A DNA stretch of 64,000 bases, from positions 620,001-684,000 of the forward strand of contig CAWJLP010000007.1 in assembly GCA_963843745.1 (NCBI GenBank), written 5' to 3'. Of this stretch, positions 40,990-50,745 are shown piece after piece; positions within the stretch are counted from its first letter, which is position 1, and each line of letters begins with the position of its first letter. The notes beneath the pieces are model-generated. The model was given only the letters and a program-made list of their open reading frames with translations. It made no database searches and had not been told where the DNA came from. The stretch is from Trebonia sp963843745. GTDB taxonomy: Bacteria; Actinomycetota; Actinomycetes; Streptosporangiales; Streptosporangiaceae. The position numbers and the translations under genes were made by a program.

Positions 40990-41954
40990 GCGCCCGCCTG
41001 GCCCGCACCGCGGACGGCTGGTGGGCCGTGACCCCGGCTGGCCTGGTCCGGCTGGGCCTGGCCGCCGCGACGACGGCCGGGCTGCTCGCCGACCGGGCCG
41101 TCCTGCAAGAGGCGATCGACGCCGCGCAGGCTTCCGCTGCCAGCGCGCCGCGGGACGCGGTACCCGCGGACTCGGTGGACCTGCTCAGCCCGGTGACCGC
41201 CCCGGCCCGCGTGGTCGCGCAGGCGGTGAACTACAGGTCGCACGCGACCGACTCCGGGTTCGACCCAGATACTGTGCCGCCGGCGTTCTTCCGCAAGGCC
41301 TCGCACTCCATCACCGGGCCGGCCGGGGACATCATCCGTCCCGGCGGGGTCGGGTTTCTCGACTACGAGGTGGAACTCGGTCTGGTCATCGGCGCGGATC
41401 TGCCGGTCGGCACGACGGTGACCGAGGCGGACCTGCCCCGCTACGCCGCCGCCCTCGTGGTCGCGAACGACGTCAGCGCCCGGCAGATCCAGCTGGTCAA
41501 GACCCAGTTCTACGAGTCCAAGTCCTACCCCACCTTCACCCCCGTAGGACCGTGGCTGACCCTCGTGGACGCCTCCGACTTGGCCCGGCTGGACTCGCTG
41601 CGGCTGACCCTGTCAGTGAACGGCGAGGTGCGCCAGGACAGCACCGCGGCGGACATGATCGTCCACCCGGCCCGGGCGCTGACCTTGCTGTCCCGGTTCC
41701 AGCCGATGGCCCCCGGTGACCTGCTGCTGACCGGCACGCCCGGCGGCACCGCGCTGAAGGCGCCGGGCAAGATCGCGGGGCTGCTCGCCGGGCTGCTGCC
41801 CCCCGCCACCCGGTGGAAGCTGTTCTTCGGCCAGCAGGCGGCCAACCCCCGCTACCTGCGCGACGGCGACGTCATCACCGCCACGATCGCCTCCCCCGAC
41901 GGGCAGCTCGACCTCGGCACCCAGCACACCACCGTTGTCAGGAAGACGCCATGA
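40986..41954 (+). CDS. Fumarylacetoacetate hydrolase family protein
   Basis: A 322-residue FAH-fold enzyme: ARVVAQAVNYRSHATDSG, FLDYEVELGLVIG (metal ligands D/E-x-E), VANDVSARQIQ, and PGDLLLTGTPGGTALK. It should hydrolyse or decarboxylate the linear keto-acid made by ring cleavage. Overlaps both neighbours by four bases, so it is translationally coupled to the dioxygenase and the ligase. Confidence 0.92.
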   Translation: MSARLARTADGWWAVTPAGLVRLGLAAATTAGLLADRAVLQEAIDAAQASAASAPRDAVPADSVDLLSPVTAPARVVAQAVNYRSHATDSGFDPDTVPPAFFRKASHSITGPAGDIIRPGGVGFLDYEVELGLVIGADLPVGTTVTEADLPRYAAALVVANDVSARQIQLVKTQFYESKSYPTFTPVGPWLTLVDASDLARLDSLRLTLSVNGEVRQDSTAADMIVHPARALTLLSRFQPMAPGDLLLTGTPGGTALKAPGKIAGLLAGLLPPATRWKLFFGQQAANPRYLRDGDVITATIASPDGQLDLGTQHTTVVRKTP

Positions 41955-43831
41955 CCACGCCCGAAACACTGCCGCTGCCGACCTCGACCTACCAGCTGCT
42001 GCTGGACGCCGCCGGCGCCTGGCCCGACGGCATCGCCACCCAGTGGATCCCGGACCCGGCCGATCACACCCGCTGCCTGACCTGGACCTACGCCGAGCTG
42101 GCCTGCACGGTGACGCGCATCGCCAACGCGCTGACCGCGCTGGGGGTGCGGCGCGGCGGCGCGGTGACGCTCAGCAGCGTCAACACCTCGATGCTGTACG
42201 CCGCCACCCTGGCCGCGCACGCCGTCGGGATCGCCGCCCCGGTCAACCCGGCGCTGTCCGGCGAGCGGATCGCCGAGCTGATCCGCCGGACCGGATCCCG
42301 GGTCCTGGTCGCGGCCGGGCCCGAGCTGGACCCGCAGCTATGGCAACGGCTGCTCGAGGTGGCCCGCCAGGCGGGCATGACCGCCGTCCTGGCGCTGCGA
42401 CCCGATGGCGCACACGGCGACCCGCCCGCCCTGGGCCTGACCGGTGACGCGCCTGCCGGCCGTACCCCGGACGGCCGCGGGCCGTTCGTCGCCTACCTGG
42501 ACGACGTGATCACCGGGCAGCCATCCGGCCACCTGGCCGGCGCGGACCTGCCGCAGGCAGACGATCTCGCGGCGTTCGTCCACACCGGGGGGACCACCGG
42601 CGCCCCGAAGATCGCCGCGCACACCCACGCCAACCAGCTGGCCTGCGCCCGGGGGATCGCCCTGTGCAGCGGCTTGGCGCTCGGCGAGGCGATGCTGGGC
42701 GGGCTGCCGCTGTTCCACGTCAACGCCCTGATCGTCACCGGCATCGCCCCGATGTTCGGCGGCGGCCGGGTCGTGTGGCCCGGCCCGGCCGGCTACCGCG
42801 ACAAGGCCCTGTACACAAGGTTCTGGCAGATCATCGAGCATTACCAGATCGCGGCGATGTCCGCCGTCCCCACCGTCTACGGCACCCTGGCCCAGGTCCC
42901 GGTCGACGCCGACATCAGCACGCTGCGGCTGCCGATCGTGGGCGCGTCCCCGCTGCCGGCCTCGGTAAGCGAGGCCTTCGCCCGGCGCACCGGGAGGCAC
43001 CTGCTGGAAGGCTACGGCCTCACCGAGGCCACCTGCGCCAGCACCTGGACCAGACCCGGCGAGGAAGAGCCCGGGTCGGTCGGCCGCGCCCTCCCCGGAC
43101 AGCAGGTCAAAGCTGTCCAGATCGGCGACGGCGGGGAGTGGACCGACTGCGCCCCCGGCCAGACCGGCGTGCTAGCCATCGGCGGGCCCGCCGTATTCGC
43201 CGGCTACGTCACCGATCCCCGCCTCGGCGGCCCTCGGGTCAGCCAGGACGGCGCCGTCCGTAACGGCTGGCTGGTCACCGGTGACCTGGGCAGCGTCGAC
43301 GCCGCCGGCTTCGTGTACCTCACCGGCCGGGCCAAGGACCTCATCATCCGCGGCGGCCACAACATCGACCCCCGAATGATCGAGGAAGCGCTGCTGCGGC
43401 ACCCCGCCATCCGCGCCGCCGCGGCCGTCGGTCGCCCCGACCGCCACTCCGGCGAGGTCCCGGTGGCCTACGTCGTCCCGGCCGCCCCGGGCCGGTTCGA
43501 CGAGGCCGAACTGCTCGCCTGGGCCGGCACCGCCATCGGCGAGCCCGCCGCCCGGCCCAAGCACATCCACCCGGTCGACGCCATCCCGGTCACCGAGGTG
43601 GGCAAGCACTTCAAACCCGCGCTGGCCGCCGACGCCGCTGCCCGCGCCGTGACCGACGCCCTGACCGCGGCGGGCCTGCCCGACGCCCGGGCCAGCGCTG
43701 CGCACGAGGACGGGCGGCTGGTCGTTACCGTGACCGGCGCGGACCCCGGCCGGGTCCGCGACGCCGTCGCCGGGTTCGCCGTCACCGTCCGCTCCGGGCC
43801 GTCGCCCGCCGCGCAGACCGCCGCCAACTGA
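41951..43831 (+). CDS. Acyl-CoA synthetase / AMP-dependent ligase
   Basis: A 626-residue ANL superfamily enzyme: AMP motif VHTGGTTGAPKIAAHTHAN, YGLTEATCAS, WLVTGDLGSVDAAGFVYLTGR and the K-containing end motif near VTEVGKHFKPAL. A C-terminal extension of about 60 residues follows. It would activate an aromatic or ring-opened acid to its CoA thioester. ATG at 41951 overlaps the FAH stop. Confidence 0.92.
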   Translation: MTTPETLPLPTSTYQLLLDAAGAWPDGIATQWIPDPADHTRCLTWTYAELACTVTRIANALTALGVRRGGAVTLSSVNTSMLYAATLAAHAVGIAAPVNPALSGERIAELIRRTGSRVLVAAGPELDPQLWQRLLEVARQAGMTAVLALRPDGAHGDPPALGLTGDAPAGRTPDGRGPFVAYLDDVITGQPSGHLAGADLPQADDLAAFVHTGGTTGAPKIAAHTHANQLACARGIALCSGLALGEAMLGGLPLFHVNALIVTGIAPMFGGGRVVWPGPAGYRDKALYTRFWQIIEHYQIAAMSAVPTVYGTLAQVPVDADISTLRLPIVGASPLPASVSEAFARRTGRHLLEGYGLTEATCASTWTRPGEEEPGSVGRALPGQQVKAVQIGDGGEWTDCAPGQTGVLAIGGPAVFAGYVTDPRLGGPRVSQDGAVRNGWLVTGDLGSVDAAGFVYLTGRAKDLIIRGGHNIDPRMIEEALLRHPAIRAAAAVGRPDRHSGEVPVAYVVPAAPGRFDEAELLAWAGTAIGEPAARPKHIHPVDAIPVTEVGKHFKPALAADAAARAVTDALTAAGLPDARASAAHEDGRLVVTVTGADPGRVRDAVAGFAVTVRSGPSPAAQTAAN

Positions 43832-43853
43832 CCTGCCGAGAAAGGGCACGACT

Positions 43854-45581
43854 GTGAACGACCAGAACCGCGTCACCCAGGAACCCGTCATCGCCGTGGG
43901 CGCAGGACCGGCCGGCTGCACCGCGGCCCTCCTGCTCGCCGACTTCGGGATCCCCGTCACCCTCCTGGAACGCCACACCCAGCCCCACCCCCTGCCCCGC
44001 GCGGTACACCTGGACGACGAGGTCGCCCGGATCCTGGACCGGATCGGCGTCAGCGAGGGATTCCTGGCCCGGTCCCGGCCCGGCAGCGGGCTGCGCCTGC
44101 TCGACGCCAGCCACCGCGTGATGGCCGAGTTCAGCCGCGACCACCAGGCCGGCCAGCATGGCTTCCCGCAGGCCAACATGTTCCACCAGCCCGACCTGGA
44201 AGAGCTGCTGCTCGCCCGGGTCGAGCGGCATCCACTGATCGAATTCCGCCGTGGCGCCGAGGTGACAGGACTGGACGGCATCGTCGGCCCGGTCACCGCG
44301 GACCCCACGGGACCTGTTGAAGCGGTCCGGGTGCACGCCCGCATCGGCGGGGAAGCGCAGACGTTCACCGGCCAGGTCGTGCTGGGCTGCGACGGCGCCA
44401 ACAGCACGATCAGGAAGCTGGCCGGGATCACCATGGATGACCTCGGCTTCACCGAACGCTGGCTCGTGGTCGACATCCGCATCAGCGACGGCCTGGACAC
44501 CTGGGACGGCGTCGAGCAGATCTGCGACCCCGCCCGCGCGGCCACCTTCATGCACGTCACCGGCGACCGCTACCGCTGGGAGTTCCGGCTCCGCGACGGC
44601 GAGAACGAAGCCGGCCTGATCACCCCGCAGGCCCTCGGCCGGCTACTGCGGCCCTGGACCGGGCGCAGCGACCTTGACGGCCTGCAGATCATCCGCAGCG
44701 CGACCTACACCTTCCGCGCCCAGATGGCATCCCGCTTCCGCAGCGAGCGGGTCTTCCTGCTGGGCGACGCCGCCCACCTCACCCCGCCGTTCATCGGGCA
44801 GGGCCTGGCGGGCGGCCTGCGCGACGCCGACAACCTGGCCTGGAAGCTCGCCCACGTGCTCACCGGCCGGGCCGGGGAAGACCTGCTCGATACCTACGAC
44901 AGCGAACGCCGCCCGCACGCCAACGCCCTGGTGAAAAAGGCCGTCCGGGTCGGCTGGGTGATGACCGGCGGGCAGGACCGCGCCGCCGCCGTCCGCCGGA
45001 TCGCCCTGGCCGCCGCGGTCCGCAGCGACCGCATCTGCCAGGCAATGGGCTCCACGGCCACCCCGCGGCTCAAGGCCGGCGCCCTGCAGCCATCCCCGCG
45101 GCGCTTCCTCCCGTCCGGCATTCCCCCCGCGCTGCGGGCCGGCGGCCTGATCCCCAACCCGCTGGTGTCCGCCGGCGACGGACCGCCGGTCCGGCTGGAC
45201 GCCATCCTGGCCGGCCGCCCCGCCGTGCTGACCGCACGACGTCCCGACGCCGCACTGGCCAGTTTCAGCCGCCGGCACGGCCTGGTCCTGATCCGGATCA
45301 GCACACCCGGGACCGAACCGCCTAGCACCCAGCAGGACGCCGGCTGGATCGACGTCCGTCTCCCCGGCGACGCAGCGCCCGCCGGCCTTCGCGCCCTGGC
45401 AGCCGACCCGGCGCTGACCGTCCTCGTCCGCCCGGACCGCGTCGTGGCGGCGGTAGGGACCCGGTTCCGGCGGCCGCGCCTGCCCTGGTACATCCCGGCC
45501 GCCGCCGGGCCGGAGCGCCCGGCTCCGGCGCCCCCGGCCGCTCATCCCGAATCCGCCTCTCCCGTCACGACTACCCCCTAG
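43854..45581 (+). CDS. FAD-dependent aromatic hydroxylase (MhpA-like)
   Basis: A 575-residue group A monooxygenase: GAGPAGCTAALLLADFG (FAD), GCDGANSTIRKLAG (DG motif), FLLGDAAHLTPPFIGQGLAG (GD motif) and a C-terminal thioredoxin-like domain as in MhpA/PHBH relatives that hydroxylate phenolic acids. It would supply the catechol for the dioxygenase. GTG start after GAGAAAGG. The last 25 residues are Pro/Ala-rich. Confidence 0.92.
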   Translation: MNDQNRVTQEPVIAVGAGPAGCTAALLLADFGIPVTLLERHTQPHPLPRAVHLDDEVARILDRIGVSEGFLARSRPGSGLRLLDASHRVMAEFSRDHQAGQHGFPQANMFHQPDLEELLLARVERHPLIEFRRGAEVTGLDGIVGPVTADPTGPVEAVRVHARIGGEAQTFTGQVVLGCDGANSTIRKLAGITMDDLGFTERWLVVDIRISDGLDTWDGVEQICDPARAATFMHVTGDRYRWEFRLRDGENEAGLITPQALGRLLRPWTGRSDLDGLQIIRSATYTFRAQMASRFRSERVFLLGDAAHLTPPFIGQGLAGGLRDADNLAWKLAHVLTGRAGEDLLDTYDSERRPHANALVKKAVRVGWVMTGGQDRAAAVRRIALAAAVRSDRICQAMGSTATPRLKAGALQPSPRRFLPSGIPPALRAGGLIPNPLVSAGDGPPVRLDAILAGRPAVLTARRPDAALASFSRRHGLVLIRISTPGTEPPSTQQDAGWIDVRLPGDAAPAGLRALAADPALTVLVRPDRVVAAVGTRFRRPRLPWYIPAAAGPERPAPAPPAAHPESASPVTTTP

Positions 45582-45590
45582 GAAGTTCCC

Positions 45591-45932
45591 ATGTTCGTCA
45601 CCATCTCGCTGCTGCTGGCCGCCGCCTGCCTGCTCCCCGCGGCCGGCAAGCTAGCGGGCCAGCCCAGAATGCGGAAATCCGCCGCGCACTTCGGCATCCC
45701 CTGGCCCCGCTACCGGCTCATCGGCGTAACTGAACTAGCCGCCGCCGCAGGCATCCTGACCGGCCTGTGGTGGCACCCCCTCGGCCTGGCCGCGGCAACC
45801 GGGATGGCCCTGCTCCTGATCGGCGCCGTGATCACCCACCGCCGGGCAGGCGACCGCGCCAAGGAGGCGGCACCGGCGCTGGCCGCCCTCGCCCTCACCA
45901 TCGCCTACCTGGCCATCGCCCTCAGCAGCTGA
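45591..45932 (+). CDS. DoxX family membrane protein
   Basis: A 113-residue protein with four hydrophobic segments: FVTISLLLAAACLLPAAGKLAG, YRLIGVTELAAAAGILTGLW, LGLAAATGMALLLIGAVITH and a final one. The K-L-x-G and E-L-x-A-A-x-G motifs fit the DoxX family. It ends the aromatic operon, 9 bases after the hydroxylase. Role in the pathway unknown; possibly redox or quinone related. Confidence 0.9.
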   Translation: MFVTISLLLAAACLLPAAGKLAGQPRMRKSAAHFGIPWPRYRLIGVTELAAAAGILTGLWWHPLGLAAATGMALLLIGAVITHRRAGDRAKEAAPALAALALTIAYLAIALSS

Positions 45933-46446
45933 ACAGGTGAAGGCCCAGCCGCACAGCACTGGCGTGCGCCCCTAAGCGTGCTTGTCGTGGGCAGACCCGA
46001 GGAGTAATAGCGCGTCGTTCGGAAACAAGATCTTTCGTCCGAACCAGCCGCGATTTCACCCTTCCAGGTCAGGGCGGCTCAGCGGGTGCGCAACGGTCGA
46101 TGGCGACGGCTTGGCTTGGGCTCAGGCGCATCACGCCCAGGAGCGCTCCCTGACGTCTCACCTGACGGGCAATCAAGGCATGAGGGCACCTTCTCGCTGC
46201 GCCCCTTACGGCGCTGTGTAGGTCACTCGGCTGGTTGGTTAGGGCCCACAGTCACTGGCGCCAGGCCGAAAGCAGGGAAGCCGACGTGGCGACTCCGATG
46301 ATGTTCCGTCACAGCGCCCAGTTCGTCCGCTGGCGCCCCGGCCGCGATCGCAGGTCTGCACCAGCGGCACGTCTGCGGGGCCTGCCCGGACCTAAATGCC
46401 AGCCAGCGCGAATGACACGGCGGCGGCAACAGGGAACACTTAGACG
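45933..46446. other. Gene-free stretch
   Basis: No convincing gene. Frames on both strands are short, with Arg/Pro-rich products and no ribosome site. No hairpin followed by T-run was seen after the DoxX gene. Confidence 0.4.
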
Positions 46447-46874
46447 ATGACCGGCGTCCCCCACCCACCCTGTACCACCGATGGCTCGGCTGGCACGCTC
46501 CCGCCATCCGGCGCGCGATCACGGTCCTGATCGCCGGGCTGATCGTCGCTGTTGTCCTCCTGCTGTTCATAACGTGGGGCTGGCGCTGGCCGGAGGCTGG
46601 AACGCGCCGCGCTCATCTTCTCTTCCTCCTGACCACCTGGCCGATCATCATCCGAGCCGACAGCTCACGCGCGCCGCAACTCGCCGCTCGCGAAGACGAG
46701 ACAGAAGGCTCCGCGAGGGTGCTGCTGGTCGGGGCCAGCATGGCCAGCCTCCTGGGAGCGGGTTACGCACTTCACCTCGCAGGACAGAAGAGCGGCGCAC
46801 CGCGGATGCTGCTGATCGGCGCCGCCATGCGGTCGGCTCCAGCCTCCCGCACTTCCATCCCAGTCCCGGACTAA
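46447..46874 (+). pseudogene. DUF1345 membrane protein, frameshifted and truncated
   Basis: Reads HRWLGWHAPAIRRAITVL, AGLIVAVVLLLF, then after frame changes FLLTTWPIIIRADSS, VLLVGASMASLLGAGYALHL, GQKSGAPRMLLIGAAM. This matches the first 130 or so residues of DUF1345 proteins; the last 100 residues are absent and at least two frameshifts interrupt it near 46470 and 46570-46620. It lies 122 bases before the GH15 gene. Confidence 0.7.
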
Positions 46875-46996
46875 AGCGGCATGACAAGAGGTGCAGTACA
46901 AGCCGGTGGCGGCAGAGGCCGTTCGGGAGGGACGATGCAATCAGGTGCGCGCCGCCGCCTGGGCAGGGCGGGCAGCACGCCTGGAGAGGAGTTCCC

Positions 46997-48847
46997 ATGA
47001 AGATCGAGGATTACGCGCTGATCGGTGACCTGCAGACGTCCGCCTTGGTCGGCCGTAACGGCTCGGTGGACTGGCTGTGCCTGCCGCGCTTCGACTCCGC
47101 ATCGTGCTTCACCGCGCTGCTGGGAGAGGAGAAGCACGGGCGCTGGCTTATCGCCCCTGCCGGGGAGGTCCGCAGCGTGTCGCGCCGCTACCGGGAGGGG
47201 ACGCTGGTCCTGGAGACCGACTTCGAGACCGCCGACGGCACGGCGCGGGTCATCGACTTCATGCCGCCGCGCGATGGCGGCGCTCCGCAGCTGATCCGCA
47301 TCGTGCAGGGGCTGCGTGGGCGCGTCCCGATGCGCATGCAGCTGATCATCCGCTTCGGGTACGGCCTGATCGTGCCCTGGGTGCAGCGAGTGCCCGACGG
47401 CGTCGTCGCTCAGGCGGGACCCGACGCGTTGCACCTGAGCACACCGGTGGAGCTACACGGGGAGAATCTCACCACGGTGGCGGAGTTTGCCGTCCAGGAG
47501 GGAAGCACCGAGCGCTTCGGCCTCAGCTGGTTCCCCTCCTACGAGAGTCCCGGCCGCACCGAAGACGCTCACGCGGCTCTGGCCCGCACCCAGGCGTGGT
47601 GGCGGGAGTGGTCGGAGCGGTGCACCTACCGAGGTGAGTACCGCGATGAGGTCCTGACCTCACTTATCGTCCTCAAGGGCCTCACCGATCAGGTCACCGG
47701 CGCGATCGTCGCCGCGCCTACGACTTCACTGCCGGAAGACCTCGGCGGCGAGCGCAACTGGGACTACCGCTACACCTGGCTGCGCGACTCGGTGCTGACG
47801 CTGAACGCGCTGCTCGCCGGCGGTTACACCGACGAGGCCCTGGCGTTCAGCAACGCCGTGTTCCGGGCGACTGCCGGGCACCCCCAGCAGGCGCAGATCA
47901 TGTACGGCATCGCGGGCGAGCGGCGGCTGGAGGAGTACGAGCTGGACTGGCTGCCCGGCTACGAGGGCTCCAGGCCGGTCCGGGTCGGCAACGAGGCCGC
48001 GGGCCAGTTCCAGCTCGACGTATACGGCGAGGTCGTCGGCGTCGGCTGGGCGGTGGCGATGGCGGTGGGACAGCTGTCCGAGCAACTCTGGCAGCAGCTC
48101 CGCGAGCTCTTGGATTACCTGGAGAGCGTTTGGCAGGAACCCGACGACGGCATGTGGGAGGCGCGCGGCCCGCGGCGGCACTACACCCAGTCGAAAGTGA
48201 TGGCCTGGCTCGCATTCGACCGCGCCATCGCGCTGAGCAAGCGCTTCAATCTGGAGGGGCCGCTGCGGCGTTGGGAGCAGATCCGGGCCCAGATCCACGA
48301 TGAAATCCTCGAGCGGGCCTACGACCCGCAGCGCCGTACCTTCACGCAATCCTATGGCTCCACGGCGCTAGATGCCGGCGCGCTGATGGTCGGGCTGGTC
48401 GGGCTGCTGGACCCGGCCGACGACCGTTTCACGACAACCATCAACGCGGTCCGCCGCGAGCTAGGCCACGACGGCTTCATCTCGCGCTACTCAACCGACG
48501 CCACCGACGACGGCCTGTCAGGCAGTGAGGGCCAGTTCCTTGCCTGCTCGTTCTGGCTGGTCGAAGCGCTCGCGCTCAACGGCCGCGATGCCGAAGCGCG
48601 GGAACTGTTCGAGCGGCTCCTCGCCCTGCGCAACGACCTCGGCCTGTACGCCGAGGAGTACGACGTCGCCCGCGGCCGGCAGGTCGGCAACTTCCCGCAG
48701 GCATTCACCCATCTCGCCCTGATCACCGCCGCCAGAGTCCTCAGCGGCGAACGGATAGGGACACGATCCGCGCCCCCCGAACCGCTGCCGCGCATGCCGA
48801 TGCCGATGCCCCGCAGGCCAGCCTCGGTGAAGCCGAGGCGACCATAG
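46997..48847 (+). CDS. Glycoside hydrolase family 15 protein (glucoamylase/trehalase-like)
   Basis: A 616-residue cytoplasmic GH15 enzyme: start KIEDYALIGDLQTSALVGRNGSVDWLCLPRFDSASCF, then an N-terminal beta-sandwich and an (alpha/alpha)6 barrel with NWDYRYTWLRDSVLTL, the carboxylate pair region GNEAAGQFQLDVYGEV, and SGSEGQFLACSFWLVEAL. The actinobacterial relatives include trehalases and glucan 1,4-glucosidases; without experiment either is possible. ATG at 46997 follows GGAGAGGAG. The end is Pro/Arg-rich. Confidence 0.93.
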   Translation: MKIEDYALIGDLQTSALVGRNGSVDWLCLPRFDSASCFTALLGEEKHGRWLIAPAGEVRSVSRRYREGTLVLETDFETADGTARVIDFMPPRDGGAPQLIRIVQGLRGRVPMRMQLIIRFGYGLIVPWVQRVPDGVVAQAGPDALHLSTPVELHGENLTTVAEFAVQEGSTERFGLSWFPSYESPGRTEDAHAALARTQAWWREWSERCTYRGEYRDEVLTSLIVLKGLTDQVTGAIVAAPTTSLPEDLGGERNWDYRYTWLRDSVLTLNALLAGGYTDEALAFSNAVFRATAGHPQQAQIMYGIAGERRLEEYELDWLPGYEGSRPVRVGNEAAGQFQLDVYGEVVGVGWAVAMAVGQLSEQLWQQLRELLDYLESVWQEPDDGMWEARGPRRHYTQSKVMAWLAFDRAIALSKRFNLEGPLRRWEQIRAQIHDEILERAYDPQRRTFTQSYGSTALDAGALMVGLVGLLDPADDRFTTTINAVRRELGHDGFISRYSTDATDDGLSGSEGQFLACSFWLVEALALNGRDAEARELFERLLALRNDLGLYAEEYDVARGRQVGNFPQAFTHLALITAARVLSGERIGTRSAPPEPLPRMPMPMPRRPASVKPRRP

Positions 48848-48959
48848 CAGCCCTACGACATCTCCTGAGCTGGGGAAACGCCCCAATGGGCGTCACTAGA
48901 AGTCAGTGGACGGCAGAAGGCGGCAACCCGCCGAGTAACGCTCGAAAAGAGTGATCCAG

Positions 48960-49150
48960 GCGCTTCGGGCTCGTCGCCCTGGTGCTCGTCGTCTTCTGCA
49001 TTGGCTCGAACGCGCCACTCCTCCCCCCTACCTCAGCCAAACACTGACGGTGGCTGCTCGTGCACTTCCCGGTCCATCCTTGAGCCTGAGGCCCCGCCGG
49101 AGGCGCCAAGGCCGCACCGTCAGCTTGGGAATCTGTGCGGTCGTGAGCAG
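48960..49150 (-). repeat. Copy B of the 190-bp repeat with hairpin
   Basis: Shares four blocks with copy C in the same order and orientation: GGTGCTCGTCGT, CCTCAGCCAAACACTGAC, GTCCATCCTTGAGCC with GAGGCCCCGCCGGAGGC, and GTCAGCTTGGGAATCTGT. The hairpin (49110-49117 with 49135-49142) closes a 17-base loop. Read on the minus strand it holds a 14-codon ORF (49033-49077), similar in copy C. It fills the gap between the GH15 gene and the next gene. Confidence 0.75.
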
Positions 49151-49238
49151 CATCTCCGCGTCCGTGCGGGCTGCAGGGTTTTCGTCCAGCGACTTGGGGT
49201 AGCCGGTTGTAAGGCTGCCGTCCGTGCGCAGGGAAGTG

Positions 49239-49769
49239 ATGAAGATGCGCAGATACCTGCTCGTGCTGGATATGGACTTGCTGGCCGTAGATGAGAAGTT
49301 TGACCTGGAGCCGCTCAACTATCTCGTCACGCAGCAGGAACAGGAGCCGTGCGAGGTGGTGGTTTTGTCGCTGGTGGACACGTCCCAGACGAAACTGCCT
49401 GCGATGGAGCTTGTCCTGGGAGCCAACGCGGGCAAGTTCCCCGTGGCGCCCCGGCCGGACCATGACATCAGCGCCGCCGCCGAGCATCGGATGGACCTGG
49501 CGGTGCGGCACCTGACGGTGATCGGCTGCCAGGCCAGCGGCGTGATTAGTGATGAGGACCTGGTGAAGGCCGTGCGCCACGAGAGCCGCGCGCATGACTA
49601 TGACCAGGTGATCCTGGCGACCGGCAGGCAGAATCGCTCCGGGCTGGCTGGCGTGCTGCGCCTTGATCCAGTTCACCAGCTGCGGCGGCAGTGGGGCGAC
49701 CGGCTGATCGTGTTCTCGTCTGAGGCGGGCACCGAACAGTCAGAATTGCCTGACGAGCGCCCTGGCTAG
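49239..49769 (+). CDS. Universal-stress-like Rossmann protein of unknown function
   Basis: A 176-residue protein: RRYLLVLDMDLLAVDEKFDLEPLNYLV, PCEVVVLSLVDTSQTKLPAMELVLGA, AAAEHRMDLAVRHLTVIGCQASG, AVRHESRAHDYDQVILATGRQ. The pattern of parallel strands with a late D-x-V-I-L-A-T-G recalls universal stress proteins, but the ATP motif (G-x2-G-x9-G-S) is not present. Start is 49239 or 49245. Function unknown; the window's other stress-type genes make a stress role plausible. Confidence 0.75.
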   Translation: MKMRRYLLVLDMDLLAVDEKFDLEPLNYLVTQQEQEPCEVVVLSLVDTSQTKLPAMELVLGANAGKFPVAPRPDHDISAAAEHRMDLAVRHLTVIGCQASGVISDEDLVKAVRHESRAHDYDQVILATGRQNRSGLAGVLRLDPVHQLRRQWGDRLIVFSSEAGTEQSELPDERPG

Positions 49770-49851
49770 ATCAGCACTTCTGTGGCTGGGTCGGCGCGGG
49801 CGCGCCGGGCGGGGCCTCCGAGGCCAGAGCCCGGCGCGGGGAGCGCCAGAC

Positions 49852-49877
49852 CCGGCGCCGCGCAGCCGGCGCCGCTT
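49852..49877 (+). terminator. GC hairpin downstream of the stress-like gene
   Basis: Arms CGGCGCCG (left and right, self-complementary) around CGCAGC, 80 bases after the stop. No T-run follows. A similar hairpin (GCGGCGCC-GCA-GGCGCCGC) lies at 55829-55847 downstream of the lectin-like gene; both are followed by CTTGAT. Terminator or element boundary. Confidence 0.4.
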
Positions 49878-50343
49878 GATAAAGGCGGTCTCCGGCCTGG
49901 CACGCCAAAGTCACGGGCCGGTAAGCGCACGGGTGGCGTTCCCTGAAGAGATCGCGCCGGAGATCAGCTGGCATCTGGACCGGTTCGCCGAACCGGGGAG
50001 CGGGGGTTCGTTTTTCTCGGACCGAAGGGCGGCAAGCTGCGCCGCTCGAACTTCCACAAGTCGGTCTGGACTAAAGCGCGCGCCGCGGTGGGCATGCCGG
50101 AACTTCATTTCCATGACCTGCGGCACACGGGGGCACGCTCTCGGCCACGACCGGCGCCACGCTCAAAGAGCTGATGGCGCGGCTCGGGCACTCCAGCGTA
50201 CGCGCAGCGATGATCTACCAGCACGCCACGCGTGACCGTGACCAGGCGATCGCGAAGGCTCTGGGCACGTTCGTCCGCGAGGTGCGGGACGCCTCCGGGG
50301 AACCGACCGAAGACCGCGAACGGGGCGGGCAAGGTGCATGACA
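49874..50343 (+). pseudogene. Tyrosine integrase, C-terminal remnant 1
   Basis: Closely matches the DNA of the integrase at 56.15-57.01 kb from the GATAAAGGCGGT block onward: VAFPEEIAPEISWHLDRFAEP, LRRSNFHKSVW, ELHFHDLRH, LKELMARLGHSS, AMIYQHATRDRDQAIAKAL. It has at least three frame changes and lacks the N-terminal domain and first catalytic Arg. It sits about 100 bases before a tRNA-Gly fragment, just as the second integrase sits next to the intact tRNA. Confidence 0.85.
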
Positions 50344-50444
50344 TCGGCCGTCGTTGTGGCACGTGTGTGGCACGCGGAACCTGAAGCCGTCTAGGTGAGG
50401 TGTGCGCCGATGATCGGGAAACCACACTTGAGCTGGGCCGGGAC

Positions 50445-50494
50445 GATGAGAGCGGGCGACGGGAATCGAACTCGCGTGACCAGCTTGGAAGGCT
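50445..50494 (-). other. tRNA-Gly 3'-half fragment, attachment-site remnant (att1)
   Basis: Matches the intact tRNA-Gly from its 3' end to the anticodon loop (GCGGGCGACGGGAATCGAAC, then CGCGTGACCAGCTTGGAAGG) with two substitutions, and includes the flanking GATGA. No 5' half. This is what site-specific integration into a tRNA gene leaves behind. Confidence 0.8.
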
Positions 50495-50745
50495 TCGAGT
50501 GCGGCGATTCTGAGCTGTACTTACCCAGGTCGCTGGCACGACGACCCGACCGTGAGTGACCGTGAATCCCCTCGGTTTACCGTTCGATCGGGCACGCAAC
50601 GGGCATGAGCACGACGGTCTGCGGGTTCCGCAATTGGACGAACCCCTGGCCCGGCTCGGGTTCCCGGCCAAGTGGGACGAACCCCTGGTCATGACTCCCA
50701 GAACCCCTTGCACCCCATGCGGGCGGCTGGCCATCCGTTCCGCTG

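Noticed and set aside
49033..49077. 14-codon ORF in repeat copy B as a real micropeptide gene
   Set aside because: The AAGG motif directly abuts the ATG, leaving no ribosome-site spacing, and copy A lacks the stop; kept only as a note in the repeat entry.
49110..49142. Repeat hairpin as a tRNA-Gly(CCC) anticodon arm
   Set aside because: The loop (GATTCCCAAGCT on the minus strand) resembles one, but stems are mismatched, and no D, T or acceptor arms are present.
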